In this document: positions 31,485-40,340 of the stretch, in pieces
Position numbering within the stretch: position 1 is the first letter of the stretch
Layout of the letters: the number at the start of each line of letters is the position of its first letter
Assembly: GCA_023269235.1 (NCBI GenBank)
Contig: JAHFTW010000011.1
Span: 1-60,532 of the forward strand
Reading direction: 5' to 3'
Length of the DNA stretch: 60,532 nucleotides
Origin: Thermoplasmata archaeon
GTDB lineage: Archaea; Thermoplasmatota; E2; JACPAO01; JAHFTW01
Notes under the pieces: model-generated
Database searches by the model: none
Told to the model about the DNA's origin: nothing
What the model saw: only the letters and a program-made list of their open reading frames with translations
Made by a program: the position numbers and the translations under genes

Positions 31485-32108
31485 GTGGCCGAGAAGGAGA
31501 CGACGCGCCTGGAGGCCTTCAGCGACGGCGTCTTCGCCATCGCGCTCACGCTGCTGGTCCTGGAGCTAAAGGTCCCGGACGGCGAGCTCCTCCCCGGCCT
31601 CCTGCGCGAATGGCCCGAGTTCCTCTCGTTCGCGCTCAGCTTCCTCACGGTGCTCATCATGTGGACGAACCACCACGGCAGCCTCCACCACGTCGTGCGC
31701 GTGGACGGCCGTCTCCTCTTCGCGAACGGCTTCCTTCTCCTTTTCGTCACCTTCATCCCGTTCCCCACCGCAGTCCTCGGCACGCACCTCGACGGCGACG
31801 CAGCGCGCGTGGCGGCCGCGTTCTACGCCGGCACCTTCGTCGCCATCAACTTCGCGTGGCTCGGCTTCTGGCGCGCCATCGTGCGCAACCGCGCCCACCT
31901 CGCGCCCAAGCTTACGGACCACGAGGTCCGCAACGGCAGCCGTTCGCTGGCGTTCGGGCTCGTCGCGTACGTCGCCGCCACCGGGCTCGCGTGGGTCAAC
32001 GCCTACGCCGGCATCGGCCTCTGCATGGTGCTCGCTGCCTTCTGGACCTACGAGGCGATGCGGCACCACGGCGAGGATCACGAGCACGCCGACGGGGGTT
32101 CTGCGTGA
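31485..32108 (+). CDS. TMEM175-like ion channel (DUF1211)
   Basis: A 207-residue protein with six hydrophobic helices. The hallmark RLEAFSDGVFAIALTLLVLE lies in the first helix; the FSDGVFAIA core is the selectivity region of TMEM175 channels. Prokaryotic members have one such unit per subunit and are tetrameric K+ channels. It ends with a His-rich tail (HHGEDHEHADGG). The start is GTG 31485. Its stop overlaps the next GTG by 4 nt, coupling it to a 2Fe-2S protein. Confidence 0.87.
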   Translation: MAEKETTRLEAFSDGVFAIALTLLVLELKVPDGELLPGLLREWPEFLSFALSFLTVLIMWTNHHGSLHHVVRVDGRLLFANGFLLLFVTFIPFPTAVLGTHLDGDAARVAAAFYAGTFVAINFAWLGFWRAIVRNRAHLAPKLTDHEVRNGSRSLAFGLVAYVAATGLAWVNAYAGIGLCMVLAAFWTYEAMRHHGEDHEHADGGSA

Positions 32109-32536
32109 ACGTGGCCGACCCTTTGCCTCCGACGGGCGACGGCCGCCGCTTCGACCGCCACGCATTCGTGTGCACGAGCGACTCCTCGTGCGCGAAGATG
32201 GGAGGCGCGCTCCTCCAGGACCAACTCAAGAGTCTCCTCAAGGCGTCCGGGCGGAAGGAAAGCCTGCGCATCAACAAGTCCGGCTGCCTCGGCCAGTGCG
32301 GCCACGGCCCGATGATGGTCGTCTACCCCGAAGGCGTCTGGTACAGTCACGTCGCCCCCGCCGACGCCGAGCGCATCTGGACCGAGCACCTGCTTGGCGG
32401 CCGCCCCGTCGAGGAGCTGCGCTACCGCACCCAAGCGGGCGGCACGAACGTCGTCAACGAACCCGACGGGCTTCTGCGGGCGCGGCCCGAGGACAAAGGT
32501 CCGCTGTCGTCGCCGTGCGAACGGTGCCCGGCCTAA
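32105..32536 (+). CDS. Thioredoxin-like 2Fe-2S ferredoxin
   Basis: A 143-residue protein with the thioredoxin-like [2Fe-2S] layout (COG3411): HAFVCTSDSSCAKMGG carries the first pair of cysteines, and INKSGCLGQCGHGPMMVVYP the second. A short C-terminal extension has another CERC pair. It carries electrons between unidentified partners. The start is GTG 32105, overlapping the channel stop (GTGA). The adjacency to a K+ channel-like gene is tight but unexplained. Confidence 0.9.
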   Translation: MNVADPLPPTGDGRRFDRHAFVCTSDSSCAKMGGALLQDQLKSLLKASGRKESLRINKSGCLGQCGHGPMMVVYPEGVWYSHVAPADAERIWTEHLLGGRPVEELRYRTQAGGTNVVNEPDGLLRARPEDKGPLSSPCERCPA

Positions 32537-32537
32537 C

Positions 32538-35500
32538 TTATTCCACGTACCGCAACGCCTCGGCCGGCGGTACTTTCCCGGTCCGGCCAATCGGCGCCCA
32601 GCATGCGGCGAGGGCGACGACGTAGCTGATGGCCACGAGAATCAGAATCTCCGACCACGGCACGACGTAGGGATAGTTCAGGTCCCGGATGATGGCGAAC
32701 CAGAGGCCGAACGTGACGAGGATGGCGCACGCGACGCCGACGAGGGCGCCGAGCAGGATGGTGAAGGTGACCTCGACGAAGAAGACGCGGCGCACCTGAG
32801 CCGCCGTGTAGCCCAGCGCGCGCAGCATGCCAATTTCCTGACGCCGCTCGAGGACGCTGCGGCTCGTGATGATGCCAAGGCTGAGGACGCCGACGAGGAG
32901 GCCAAGCCCGAGGAACAGCTTCATCGCGCCGAGCACTTGGCGGAAGCTCGCCTGCTCCTCGAGGACCTGCGCCACGGTGGCCTTCGCGTCGAAGCCGACG
33001 TCGCGGTAGTTGCTCTCCAGGAGCCGCGCCGCCGCTTCGGGGTCGGAGCCGGGGGCGAGGCGGAAGAGGTACACGTTCGCGGTGGCGGGGAACAGGGCGG
33101 CGACGCGCTCCTTCGGAAGGAAGATTCCCGGGTAGTGGTACTGCTCCTGGATGCCGGCGATGGTGAAGTTCACGGTCGTCGCGCCGAGGTGCAGGTTCAG
33201 CGTCTCGCCGACCTTGTGAGAGAGCGCCTGGCCCGCCGCATTCGTGCTGTAGATGTAGCTCACGATGACCTGGTCGCCGCGCGCGAGGACGCCGCGGTAG
33301 GCGGCCGCGTCGTCGGCGTACTCCGGCAAGCGCTCGAGGAGCCGGAACTGCTGCGCGTCGGCGAAGCCTTCGTCGTAGCCGTACACGATGTGCCGGTAGT
33401 CGCGGAACGTCCCCGTCTGCGCCCCGGAGACCGTGATGAGTTTTCGGTCCTCGCTGCGGAACTCGGGGAGCTGCCACGACCCCGTGACGAGGCCGGCGGG
33501 GAGCAGGTGCCGGTCGAAGGGCGCCAGGTCCGGGACGGTGAGCGTGCTGCGCGCCTCGACGTCGAAGCCCCCGGACTGGCGGCTCGGGTCCACCTGGAAC
33601 AGCGCGCCGAAGATGCTGAAGAAGCCGATCGAGAGGATGACGACGGCGAACATCGCGAGCGTCATGCCGGTGCGGAACTTGCGGTGCAGCGGGTAGCTCA
33701 TCGCGGGGATGGCGATGGCGCGCAGGCCCTTGATGCGCTCGAGCAGGCGGGCGATGGAGCGCGGCAACGCCTCGAAGTGGACCAGCAGGACGACGACGCA
33801 GAGCGTCAGCAGCACACCGCGCAGCGGACCGACGATCTGCGTCTCGGTGGGGTTCTCGTAGCGCCCGATGAGGAAGTACGACGCGGTGTAGTAGGCCGCA
33901 AGCAGCCCCGCGAGGCTGGGCAGGAGCGTCGTGCGCTTGGCGAGCGGCCGCAACGCGAGGCCGAGGCCGAGGACGGCGACGAGGGGCCCGAAGACGCGCA
34001 GCGTGAAGCGGTAGTCGGCGAAGAACGCGGCCGTGACGGGGTTGGGGATCCAGCCCAGCGCGAGGCCCAGCAAGCCCACCACGGTGGCGGGGAGGCCGAG
34101 CAGGAGCCCCAGGGTCCGGCCCCCGCGCGCGTCCGGCTCGTCGATGCGGCGGATGGCGCGCACGATGTTGAGGCTGGCCTGCCGACGGGCAGCGCCGTAC
34201 ACCGTCAGGAACGTCAGGAGCGCGCCGGAGGCGAAGGCGCCGAGGAACGCGCCGAGGCTGGGGCGGTACACAATGGGCGGGAAGCTGAGGTCCGTGCTGA
34301 TGCGGGCGATGATGCCGTTCATCACCTGGATCATGACGTAGGCGAGGCCCAGGCCGAGGAGGGCGCCAAGGAAAGCGGCGGCGACGGCGTAGAGGGAGCC
34401 CTCGAAGAGGCTGAGGCGGACGAGGTCCTTGCGCGTGAGGCCGACGGCGCGTGCCATCCCCAGCTCGCTGCGCCGCTCCTGCGCGAGCATCGTGAAGATG
34501 TTCAGGATGAGCAGGAGGCCCGTCAGGATGCTGAGCGTGCCCGCGAACACGAGCAGGTTCGTCAGCGTCTGCCCTTTCTGGTCAGCGACCTGGAGGAACT
34601 CCTGCTTGAGGGGCTTCACCTCGAGGGCCTGCACGCTAGGCAGGTCGGGGTACTGCGCCTGGATGCGGTGGAGCGTGGCGTTGAGGACCTCGACGGCCTG
34701 CTCCGTCCCCGCCTCGCCCCCTTCGACGTCGCCGGGGTTGCTGAACTTGAGGAGGTTCACCTGGCCCTCGCGCCCGAAGAGGCGGTGCGCGTCCGCGATG
34801 GGGATGAAGAGCGCGTCGCGGAAGTCGAACAGGTCGCCGCGCCCGCCTGTCGTGATGGCGGCCACCTGCAGCTCGGCGGTCGAGCGTTTGCCGAACGGGT
34901 TCAGGGGGCCCAGTCTGTCCTCGAAGCCCTTCAACTGCTGTTGCAGCGCCCGGGCCCGTTCCTGGAGGAGCGCGAGATCGTACACGGGGTAGGCGACGAT
35001 GGCGACGCCAGCATACTGCACCTGCGCGTTGCCCGAGGCGGCGACCTCCAGCGTCCAGGTGCCGACGGCGAGCGTCTGGTCCGGGGGGCTCGTGACGTTG
35101 AGCAGCAGAGGGACCTGGCCCGGTTGTCCCGCCACGCTGAAGACGGTGCCGTCGGGGGCCGTGAGGCGCAGACGGAGCGCCACCGTGGGGGGAAGGCCCG
35201 CCGCGACGGATGGGTTCGTCCCGAGGGCGACGACGAGGACGCCGGCGCCCTTCTCGACCGTGATGCTGTGCGTGGAGGTGACCGCTGGGAGCGGTTGGAG
35301 CGCAGGGAGCCCGGGGAGCAACGAGGCGAGGTCCACGGAGCCCGCGACCGTGCCGTTCGTCCAGGTGATGCGGGGCAGGAGCGGGTCGATGGGCGGGACG
35401 TAGCTCAGCTGGAGCCGTTCGCCCCCGCGCAGTTGCAGGCTCTGGGCCAGGTGCCCCGTCGCGATGGCCTGGCCCGAGCGCAGGTCGCGGCCGTCCGTCG

Positions 35501-35981
35501 CGCCGCCGCCTTGCAGCTCGTACACGCCGAAGCCCGCGTCGGCCTGCGTCTCGTACCCGATGACGGCGACGTTGGGCTCGAAGAGACCGCTCGCCGGATC
35601 CTCCAGGGCGCCTTGCCAGATGACGTGCCGCGCGACGGCGTCCACGGCGCCGCGCACCTGCGGGTCCGCCGCGAAGGCGTCCGCGACGGCCTCGGGGAAG
35701 TAGGGATATCCAGGGATGGCGACCGATTCGTCCACGGAGCCGAGCGACTGGTACACGTAGCCGCGGATGGCGAAGCGCGCCGAGTCGCCTGCCACGAGGG
35801 CGGAGCTGATGATGGCGGTGCCGATGAGGAGGCCCGCGACGACGGTGGCCGTCTGCTTCGGGCGCCGCGTGGCGTTGCGCAGCGCCATGCGCCAGAGGAT
35901 GGGACGGCGGATGGCAGCGACGACGACCGTCAGGGTGGCCGCGGCGGCCCCGAGGAGCAGGAGGGCGACGAGCAGGTCCAT
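32538..35981 (-). CDS. Giant FtsX/MacB-type ABC permease with two FtsX domains
   Basis: A 1147-residue permease. An N-terminal helix (1-25) and a second at about 45-62 flank a large extracytoplasmic region (to about 470). FtsX domain 1 (about 470-620, with ERRSELGMARAVGLTRKDLV) is followed by four further helices (about 630-760), another extracytoplasmic domain (about 790-1000), and FtsX domain 2 (about 1015-1140, with ERRQEIGMLRALGYTAAQVR). It works with the ATPase that precedes it by 1 bp. This ten-helix, two-FtsX plan resembles bacterial BceB/LolE-type permeases that shed antimicrobials or move lipids. The substrate is unknown. Confidence 0.92.
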   Translation of the reverse strand: MDLLVALLLLGAAAATLTVVVAAIRRPILWRMALRNATRRPKQTATVVAGLLIGTAIISSALVAGDSARFAIRGYVYQSLGSVDESVAIPGYPYFPEAVADAFAADPQVRGAVDAVARHVIWQGALEDPASGLFEPNVAVIGYETQADAGFGVYELQGGGATDGRDLRSGQAIATGHLAQSLQLRGGERLQLSYVPPIDPLLPRITWTNGTVAGSVDLASLLPGLPALQPLPAVTSTHSITVEKGAGVLVVALGTNPSVAAGLPPTVALRLRLTAPDGTVFSVAGQPGQVPLLLNVTSPPDQTLAVGTWTLEVAASGNAQVQYAGVAIVAYPVYDLALLQERARALQQQLKGFEDRLGPLNPFGKRSTAELQVAAITTGGRGDLFDFRDALFIPIADAHRLFGREGQVNLLKFSNPGDVEGGEAGTEQAVEVLNATLHRIQAQYPDLPSVQALEVKPLKQEFLQVADQKGQTLTNLLVFAGTLSILTGLLLILNIFTMLAQERRSELGMARAVGLTRKDLVRLSLFEGSLYAVAAAFLGALLGLGLAYVMIQVMNGIIARISTDLSFPPIVYRPSLGAFLGAFASGALLTFLTVYGAARRQASLNIVRAIRRIDEPDARGGRTLGLLLGLPATVVGLLGLALGWIPNPVTAAFFADYRFTLRVFGPLVAVLGLGLALRPLAKRTTLLPSLAGLLAAYYTASYFLIGRYENPTETQIVGPLRGVLLTLCVVVLLVHFEALPRSIARLLERIKGLRAIAIPAMSYPLHRKFRTGMTLAMFAVVILSIGFFSIFGALFQVDPSRQSGGFDVEARSTLTVPDLAPFDRHLLPAGLVTGSWQLPEFRSEDRKLITVSGAQTGTFRDYRHIVYGYDEGFADAQQFRLLERLPEYADDAAAYRGVLARGDQVIVSYIYSTNAAGQALSHKVGETLNLHLGATTVNFTIAGIQEQYHYPGIFLPKERVAALFPATANVYLFRLAPGSDPEAAARLLESNYRDVGFDAKATVAQVLEEQASFRQVLGAMKLFLGLGLLVGVLSLGIITSRSVLERRQEIGMLRALGYTAAQVRRVFFVEVTFTILLGALVGVACAILVTFGLWFAIIRDLNYPYVVPWSEILILVAISYVVALAACWAPIGRTGKVPPAEALRYVE

Positions 35982-35982
35982 C

Positions 35983-36702
35983 TCAACGGGCCGCCAGGCT
36001 CACGCTGCGCCCCTCACCGGCGGCGACGCCGCGCACGACGCCGGACTCCATCTGCACGATGCGGTGGCAGCCGCGCGCGATGAGCTCGTCGTGGGTCACG
36101 ATGACGTAGCTCTGGCCAAGGCTGCTGTTGAGCTCATGGAGCAGGTCCACGACCTCCTGGCCGTGTCGCGTGTCAAGGTTCCCGGTCGGCTCGTCGGCCC
36201 ACACGATGGCGGGCTCGTTGACAAGGCTGCGCGCGATGGTGACGCGCTGCTGCTGGCCGCCGGAGAGCTCGCGCGGCTTGTGGTCGAGGTACGGTTTGAG
36301 GCCGACGCGCTCCAGGGAATCGGTGGCGCGCTTGCGGGCCTCGCGCGGCGCGACGCCGGAGACCAGGAGCGGCAGCTCGACGTTCTCGATGGCCGTGAGG
36401 ACCGGGAGCAGGTTGAAAGACTGAAAGACGAAGCCCATGCGGCGGCTGCGCAGGCGCGTGCGCTCGAGGTCGTTGAGGCCGGCCATCGGCTTGCCCTCCA
36501 GCGTCACCTGGCCCTTGCTCACGTCATCGAGCCCGGAGAGGCAGTTCAGGAGTGTCGTCTTGCCGCAGCCCGAGGGGCCCATGACGGCGACCATCTCGCC
36601 ACGCCGCACGTCCAGGTCCACGCCGCGAAGCGCCTCGACGCGGAGGCGACCCGACTCGTACACCTTCCAGACGCCGCGGGCTTGAACGATCGGCTCGGCC
36701 AC
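35983..36702 (-). CDS. ABC transporter ATPase, MacB/LolD type
   Basis: A 239-residue nucleotide-binding subunit. Walker A is GPSGCGKTT, the signature LSGGQQQR, Walker [10 protein letters not shown] followed by NLDTRHG (the MacB/LolD/FtsE hallmark), and the switch histidine is in VIVTHDE. It powers the 1147-residue permease, 1 bp downstream. It begins at ATG 36702, about 27 bp after a TATA box (ccgttaagg). Two TTGCGTCA repeats lie just beyond. A membrane-tethered winged-helix protein is encoded immediately upstream on the same strand. Confidence 0.95.
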   Translation of the reverse strand: MAEPIVQARGVWKVYESGRLRVEALRGVDLDVRRGEMVAVMGPSGCGKTTLLNCLSGLDDVSKGQVTLEGKPMAGLNDLERTRLRSRRMGFVFQSFNLLPVLTAIENVELPLLVSGVAPREARKRATDSLERVGLKPYLDHKPRELSGGQQQRVTIARSLVNEPAIVWADEPTGNLDTRHGQEVVDLLHELNSSLGQSYVIVTHDELIARGCHRIVQMESGVVRGVAAGEGRSVSLAAR

Positions 36703-36724
36703 GTTTGGCTTGACCGTTTCCCAC

Positions 36725-36758
36725 CCTTAACGGCTTGCGTCAGGGGCCTGTTGCGTCA
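36725..36758 (-). promoter_or_regulatory. TATA box and TTGCGTCA direct repeats upstream of the ABC transporter
   Basis: CCGTTAAGG on the minus strand (36725-36733) is centred about 27 bp before ATG 36702. Beyond it lie two exact plus-strand copies of ttgcgtca (36735-36742 and 36751-36758), spaced 16 bp. The outer one overlaps the stop codon of the winged-helix sensor gene. The site is well placed for a dimeric activator. Confidence 0.5.
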
Positions 36759-38939
36759 AGCCGGCTGGAGGGCGGAGCTATCACCGATAAGGCCAGCCTC
36801 GCGTAGGCGCTGCACGTGGTGGTGAACCGTCGCCGGCGCCAACCCAAGGACGCGTCCCAAATCGGCGGCCGAGAGCCCGGGCGTCGCGCGGATGGTGTCC
36901 AGCACGTGGGCCGAGCCTGGCAAGGAGATCGGACCTTGGGGTCCAGCTGGGGTTGAAGCGGAAGCCGTGCCCGGGCGGTAGGCGACGTACTTGCCAATGC
37001 GCACCTCGACGATGGCACCGGCTGCCACCAGACGCGCGATGTGATGCGCGGTGCCGGTGCGCGAACCGCCCGCGCGACGCACGAGTTCGGCGCGGTGAAG
37101 ACCCGGCTGGGCGGCCACGAGTTGCGCAAGGCGGCGCCGCATGGGGTGCTCAAGGACACGCTCCTCCGCGATGCGGCTGAAAAGGGCCACTCCGAACACG
37201 CTCGGTTTCCAGACCAGGAGGCCGGCGAGCGTGGCGGCCAGGAGGCCGGCTCCGCCAGCGGCGGCGAAGGTGACGGGGTTGCGCCAGGATGCCTCGTCGA
37301 TGGAGGCGGACTGCAGGCTGAGCCCGGCGGTGTTGAAAGGGGGCGCCGGAGCCGGTGCCCCCGAGGGGCCCCCGTCGCCGCTTGCTTGCCGTCCCTCGAT
37401 GGTCGCCCCCGAGTCGAGGACGCTGAGGAGACTGGTCTCTTCTGTGGTGGGAGACGGCTGGACGACGTCGGTCGTGGTGCGGCGCAGGTCATGGCCGACC
37501 TCGACGTTCCAGTCGAGCGACCCGTCGCCTTTCGTGCCGAGCGTGAGGGACCAGGCATCGAGCTCCGCAAGCTCCCCCGTCGGGTGGAGCCGGTCCCGCC
37601 ACAACGCTTCCAGCGCGGCAAGGGTCGGATAGGAGGACAGGGCCTTCGTCGAATCAGCGCCCGGCTGTTGGTCCTGCGGTGCCTGGACCGTCGTCGTGTT
37701 GCGCACAGCGACGCTAGTCGGCACGCCCGCCACGGTGCTCGGGAACGTGGCGGACTGCACGCTTTGGCGAACGGTGAACTGGATGCCAGTCACGCCCTCG
37801 GCGACCGCGAACGTCCAGGTGCGGTCTTCCGTGCGCAGGCCACCGGGGCCCTCATCGATTTGGTGCGCGGAGCGCGCTTGCCAGGTCAGTGCCTGAGGAT
37901 GCTCAGAGAGCCATTGGCCGACACCGGCCGTCGTGTCAGCCTCCGCCGCGGCCCAAGCTTGGCTTGCCGGGAACGCGAGCCGCGTGCCCGACTCGTCCAG
38001 GCCCCACGGCCTGGCAGGCGCCATCGCGATGGGCGACGTCGTCTTTTGCGACGGAAGGGAGACTGGCGTGGCGGAGGAGAGAGGCTTGCCGTCCCCGGGC
38101 TGGAAGCGCTCGAGGCGGTAGGTGATCAGCTGCGGCCCTTCGCCAGACGGGGAGCCTTTCTCACCCAGGGCGACGAGGAGCGGATAGGGCAAATCGGGGC
38201 TCATCCAGACAAGGGCGAAGGAACCGTACCAGTCATGGCGGAAGACGACGGCCTGGTGCTCGCCGACGATGTCGCCCCCGAGCGCCACGAAACCTAGGGT
38301 CGCGTCAAGGCCGCCCGATCCGGACACACCCGTTCCGCCCCCAGGGCTCGTGGTCTCGGCCGTCCAGATGTCGCAATCCTGGTACAAGGCAAGCTCCGGA
38401 CCGCTGAGGCGAGCCGTGCGCCCGTTGAGGGTGCTCCAGAGCATGCAGTCCCAGAAGGCGTGCTGCCCCCCGCCGTAGACGTCGCCACCATCGCCACCGG
38501 CGCGGCCGTCCGAACGGTCGTTGGCCGCCGGGACCTCGCCACCAGTGCGTCCCCCGTCCACCTCCACGCTGAAGGTCCGCAGCGGAGTGCCGTCGTGCAG
38601 CCGCATGTCGTAGTGCGTGATGTCCGCGACGTAGACGCGGTTGCCGCCGATCGTTTCGCGCACATCCGTCATGGTGAAGGCCATCCACGGGGCGGGTCCG
38701 TGCTCAATCTCTGTCGGGGTCGGGGCGTCCCCGAAGCTGCCGGCCCGTCCATTGTGCCCGACGATCTCCTGCGAGTACAGGGCCCGGTCGCCCGCCTTGG
38801 CCAGCGGAACGGAAAGCTCGGCGGGCGGCGGGGCGGCGGCCGACGGGTGGGGCGCGGCAGCCGCGAAGGAGCCGAGGACGAGCAGGAAGACCAGGAGGCC
38901 GGCGAGGGGCGGCAGGATGCGGGCTGCGATGCGGCGCAT
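36756..38939 (-). CDS. Membrane-tethered sensor with tandem cytoplasmic winged helices
   Basis: A 727-residue protein. A signal-like N-terminal helix (residues 10-30) precedes an ectodomain of about 520 residues, beta-rich with Gly/Asp/Ser-rich linkers. One membrane helix follows (about 555-580, AAGGAGLLAATLAGLLVW). The inner end has two winged helices: about 595-665 (LHRAELVRRAGGSRTGTAHH) and about 680-725 (LSAADLGRVLGLAPATVHHH). It reads as a one-component regulator with outside sensing and inside DNA binding. The ABC exporter genes follow on the same strand. It is 28 bp from a palindromic TATA box. The ectodomain family is unknown. Confidence 0.8.
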   Translation of the reverse strand: MRRIAARILPPLAGLLVFLLVLGSFAAAAPHPSAAAPPPAELSVPLAKAGDRALYSQEIVGHNGRAGSFGDAPTPTEIEHGPAPWMAFTMTDVRETIGGNRVYVADITHYDMRLHDGTPLRTFSVEVDGGRTGGEVPAANDRSDGRAGGDGGDVYGGGQHAFWDCMLWSTLNGRTARLSGPELALYQDCDIWTAETTSPGGGTGVSGSGGLDATLGFVALGGDIVGEHQAVVFRHDWYGSFALVWMSPDLPYPLLVALGEKGSPSGEGPQLITYRLERFQPGDGKPLSSATPVSLPSQKTTSPIAMAPARPWGLDESGTRLAFPASQAWAAAEADTTAGVGQWLSEHPQALTWQARSAHQIDEGPGGLRTEDRTWTFAVAEGVTGIQFTVRQSVQSATFPSTVAGVPTSVAVRNTTTVQAPQDQQPGADSTKALSSYPTLAALEALWRDRLHPTGELAELDAWSLTLGTKGDGSLDWNVEVGHDLRRTTTDVVQPSPTTEETSLLSVLDSGATIEGRQASGDGGPSGAPAPAPPFNTAGLSLQSASIDEASWRNPVTFAAAGGAGLLAATLAGLLVWKPSVFGVALFSRIAEERVLEHPMRRRLAQLVAAQPGLHRAELVRRAGGSRTGTAHHIARLVAAGAIVEVRIGKYVAYRPGTASASTPAGPQGPISLPGSAHVLDTIRATPGLSAADLGRVLGLAPATVHHHVQRLREAGLIGDSSALQPA

Positions 38940-38962
38940 GGGACCAGCGACTCCACCCCGCC

Positions 38963-38972
38963 CTTAAGGGGC
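38963..38972 (-). promoter_or_regulatory. TATA box (palindromic cttaagg) of the sensor gene
   Basis: cccttaaggg is a 10-bp perfect palindrome, centred about 28 bp before ATG 38939. It may double as a regulator site. Confidence 0.5.
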
Positions 38973-39017
38973 GATTGGGCCGACCATCGAAAGGGCTTGG
39001 ACTTTTCTGTGGTTGAC

Positions 39018-40340
39018 CTAACTGTCTGCGCGGGTGGCCTTCGGGACGATGCGGTCCGCCTCCCGTTGCGCGGCGGCCATGACCTTGCCGGCATCGAGGG
39101 TCTCGACACGGCCCTCGGCCATGAGGACCTTGCCGCCCACGATGGTGGTGCTGACGTCCCGGCCGCCGGCGGCGTAGACGAGGTGGCTCACGGCGTCGTA
39201 GCGGGGGACGAGGTGCGGGCGGCGGAAATCCACCATGACCAAATCGGCGGTGGCGCCGACGGCAATGCGGCCCAAGTCGGGGCGGTGCAGCGCGTCGGCG
39301 CCGTCGCGCGTCGCCATGTCGAGGACGCGTTGCGCCGGGAGCACGGTGGCGTCCCAGCGGTGGTTTTTCTGGACGAGGGCGGCGAACTTCATCGTCTCCC
39401 ACAAGTCGAGCGTGTTGTTGCTCGCGGCGCCGTCGGTGCCGAGGCCGACCTTGACGCCGGCCTCGTGGAGCTCGGGGACGGGCGCGACGCCGCCGGTGGC
39501 GAGTTTCAGATTCGAGACGGGGCAGTGCGCCACGGAGGCGCCGGCCTGGCCGATGGAGCGCGTCTCCTCCTTGGTGACCCAGCCCGCGTGGGCGAGGACG
39601 CTATGCTTGCCAAGCGCCCCCGTGTGCGCGAGTTGGGCGACGGGGCGGCGGCCAGTGCGGGCCTGGACGTCATACACCTCCGTGCGGGTCTCGGAGCAGT
39701 GGGTGTGGAGCGGGACGCCGTGCTCGTGGCTGATGCGGGCCGACTCGGCGTAGGTCGCATCGTGGCACGTGTAGGTGCCGTGCGGCGCCGGGCAGGGCGT
39801 GATGAGCGGGTCCTTGGCCGCCTTCGCGGACTTGACGAAGCGCTCGATGGCAGCGAGTTTCTTGTTGGGCTGGCCCGCTTCGGTCTGTCCGACGTCCACC
39901 ATGCCTTCGCCCAACCATGCGCGGACGCCGGCGGAGCGGCACGCGGGCGCGAGGACCTCCTCCTCCAGCCAGTACATGTCGAGAAAGCTGGTCGTGCCGC
40001 TCGCGATGAGCTCCAGCAGGCCCAGATCGGTGCCCGCCTTCATCGCGGCCGCGTCGAGCTTGCCCTCGGCGGGCCAGATGCGCGTCGCGAGCCACTCCTC
40101 CAAGTGCAGGTCGTCGCCGTAGCCGCGAAACAGTGTCATCGGAAGATGGGTGTGGAGGTTGACGAGGCCGGGCAGGACCACTTGGCCGGTGCCGTCGATG
40201 GTGCGGTCGGCTTCCTTGCGGCCCGCGATGGCGCCGACATGCGTGATGCGGCCGTCCTCCACGAACACATCGCCCTGGAGGATGCGGCGGGCATCGTCTT
40301 GGGTGACGATCGTGGCGTTGCGGATGCGAAGCGTGCTCAC
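39018..40340 (-). CDS. mtaD: Amidohydrolase, MTA/SAH or 5'-deoxyadenosine deaminase family
   Basis: A 440-residue amidohydrolase. Metal ligands appear in LVNLHTHLPMTLFRG (HxH), HTHCSETRTEV and KVGLGTDGAASNNTLDLWE; the catalytic layout is that of the MtaD/DadD deaminase group. These enzymes deaminate 5'-methylthioadenosine, S-adenosylhomocysteine or 5'-deoxyadenosine, clearing by-products of SAM chemistry. The residues that would separate these substrates are not obvious by eye. The start is GTG 40340, overlapping the ileS stop by 4 nt (GTGA), so it is translated from the ileS message. Confidence 0.92.
   Translation of the reverse strand: MSTLRIRNATIVTQDDARRILQGDVFVEDGRITHVGAIAGRKEADRTIDGTGQVVLPGLVNLHTHLPMTLFRGYGDDLHLEEWLATRIWPAEGKLDAAAMKAGTDLGLLELIASGTTSFLDMYWLEEEVLAPACRSAGVRAWLGEGMVDVGQTEAGQPNKKLAAIERFVKSAKAAKDPLITPCPAPHGTYTCHDATYAESARISHEHGVPLHTHCSETRTEVYDVQARTGRRPVAQLAHTGALGKHSVLAHAGWVTKEETRSIGQAGASVAHCPVSNLKLATGGVAPVPELHEAGVKVGLGTDGAASNNTLDLWETMKFAALVQKNHRWDATVLPAQRVLDMATRDGADALHRPDLGRIAVGATADLVMVDFRRPHLVPRYDAVSHLVYAAGGRDVSTTIVGGKVLMAEGRVETLDAGKVMAAAQREADRIVPKATRADS

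Noticed and set aside
32394-36083. A 1229-residue plus-strand frame over the giant permease
   Set aside because: Antisense to a gene with clear FtsX motifs; composition is random Glu/Arg/Gly/Asp-rich, as expected for such shadows.
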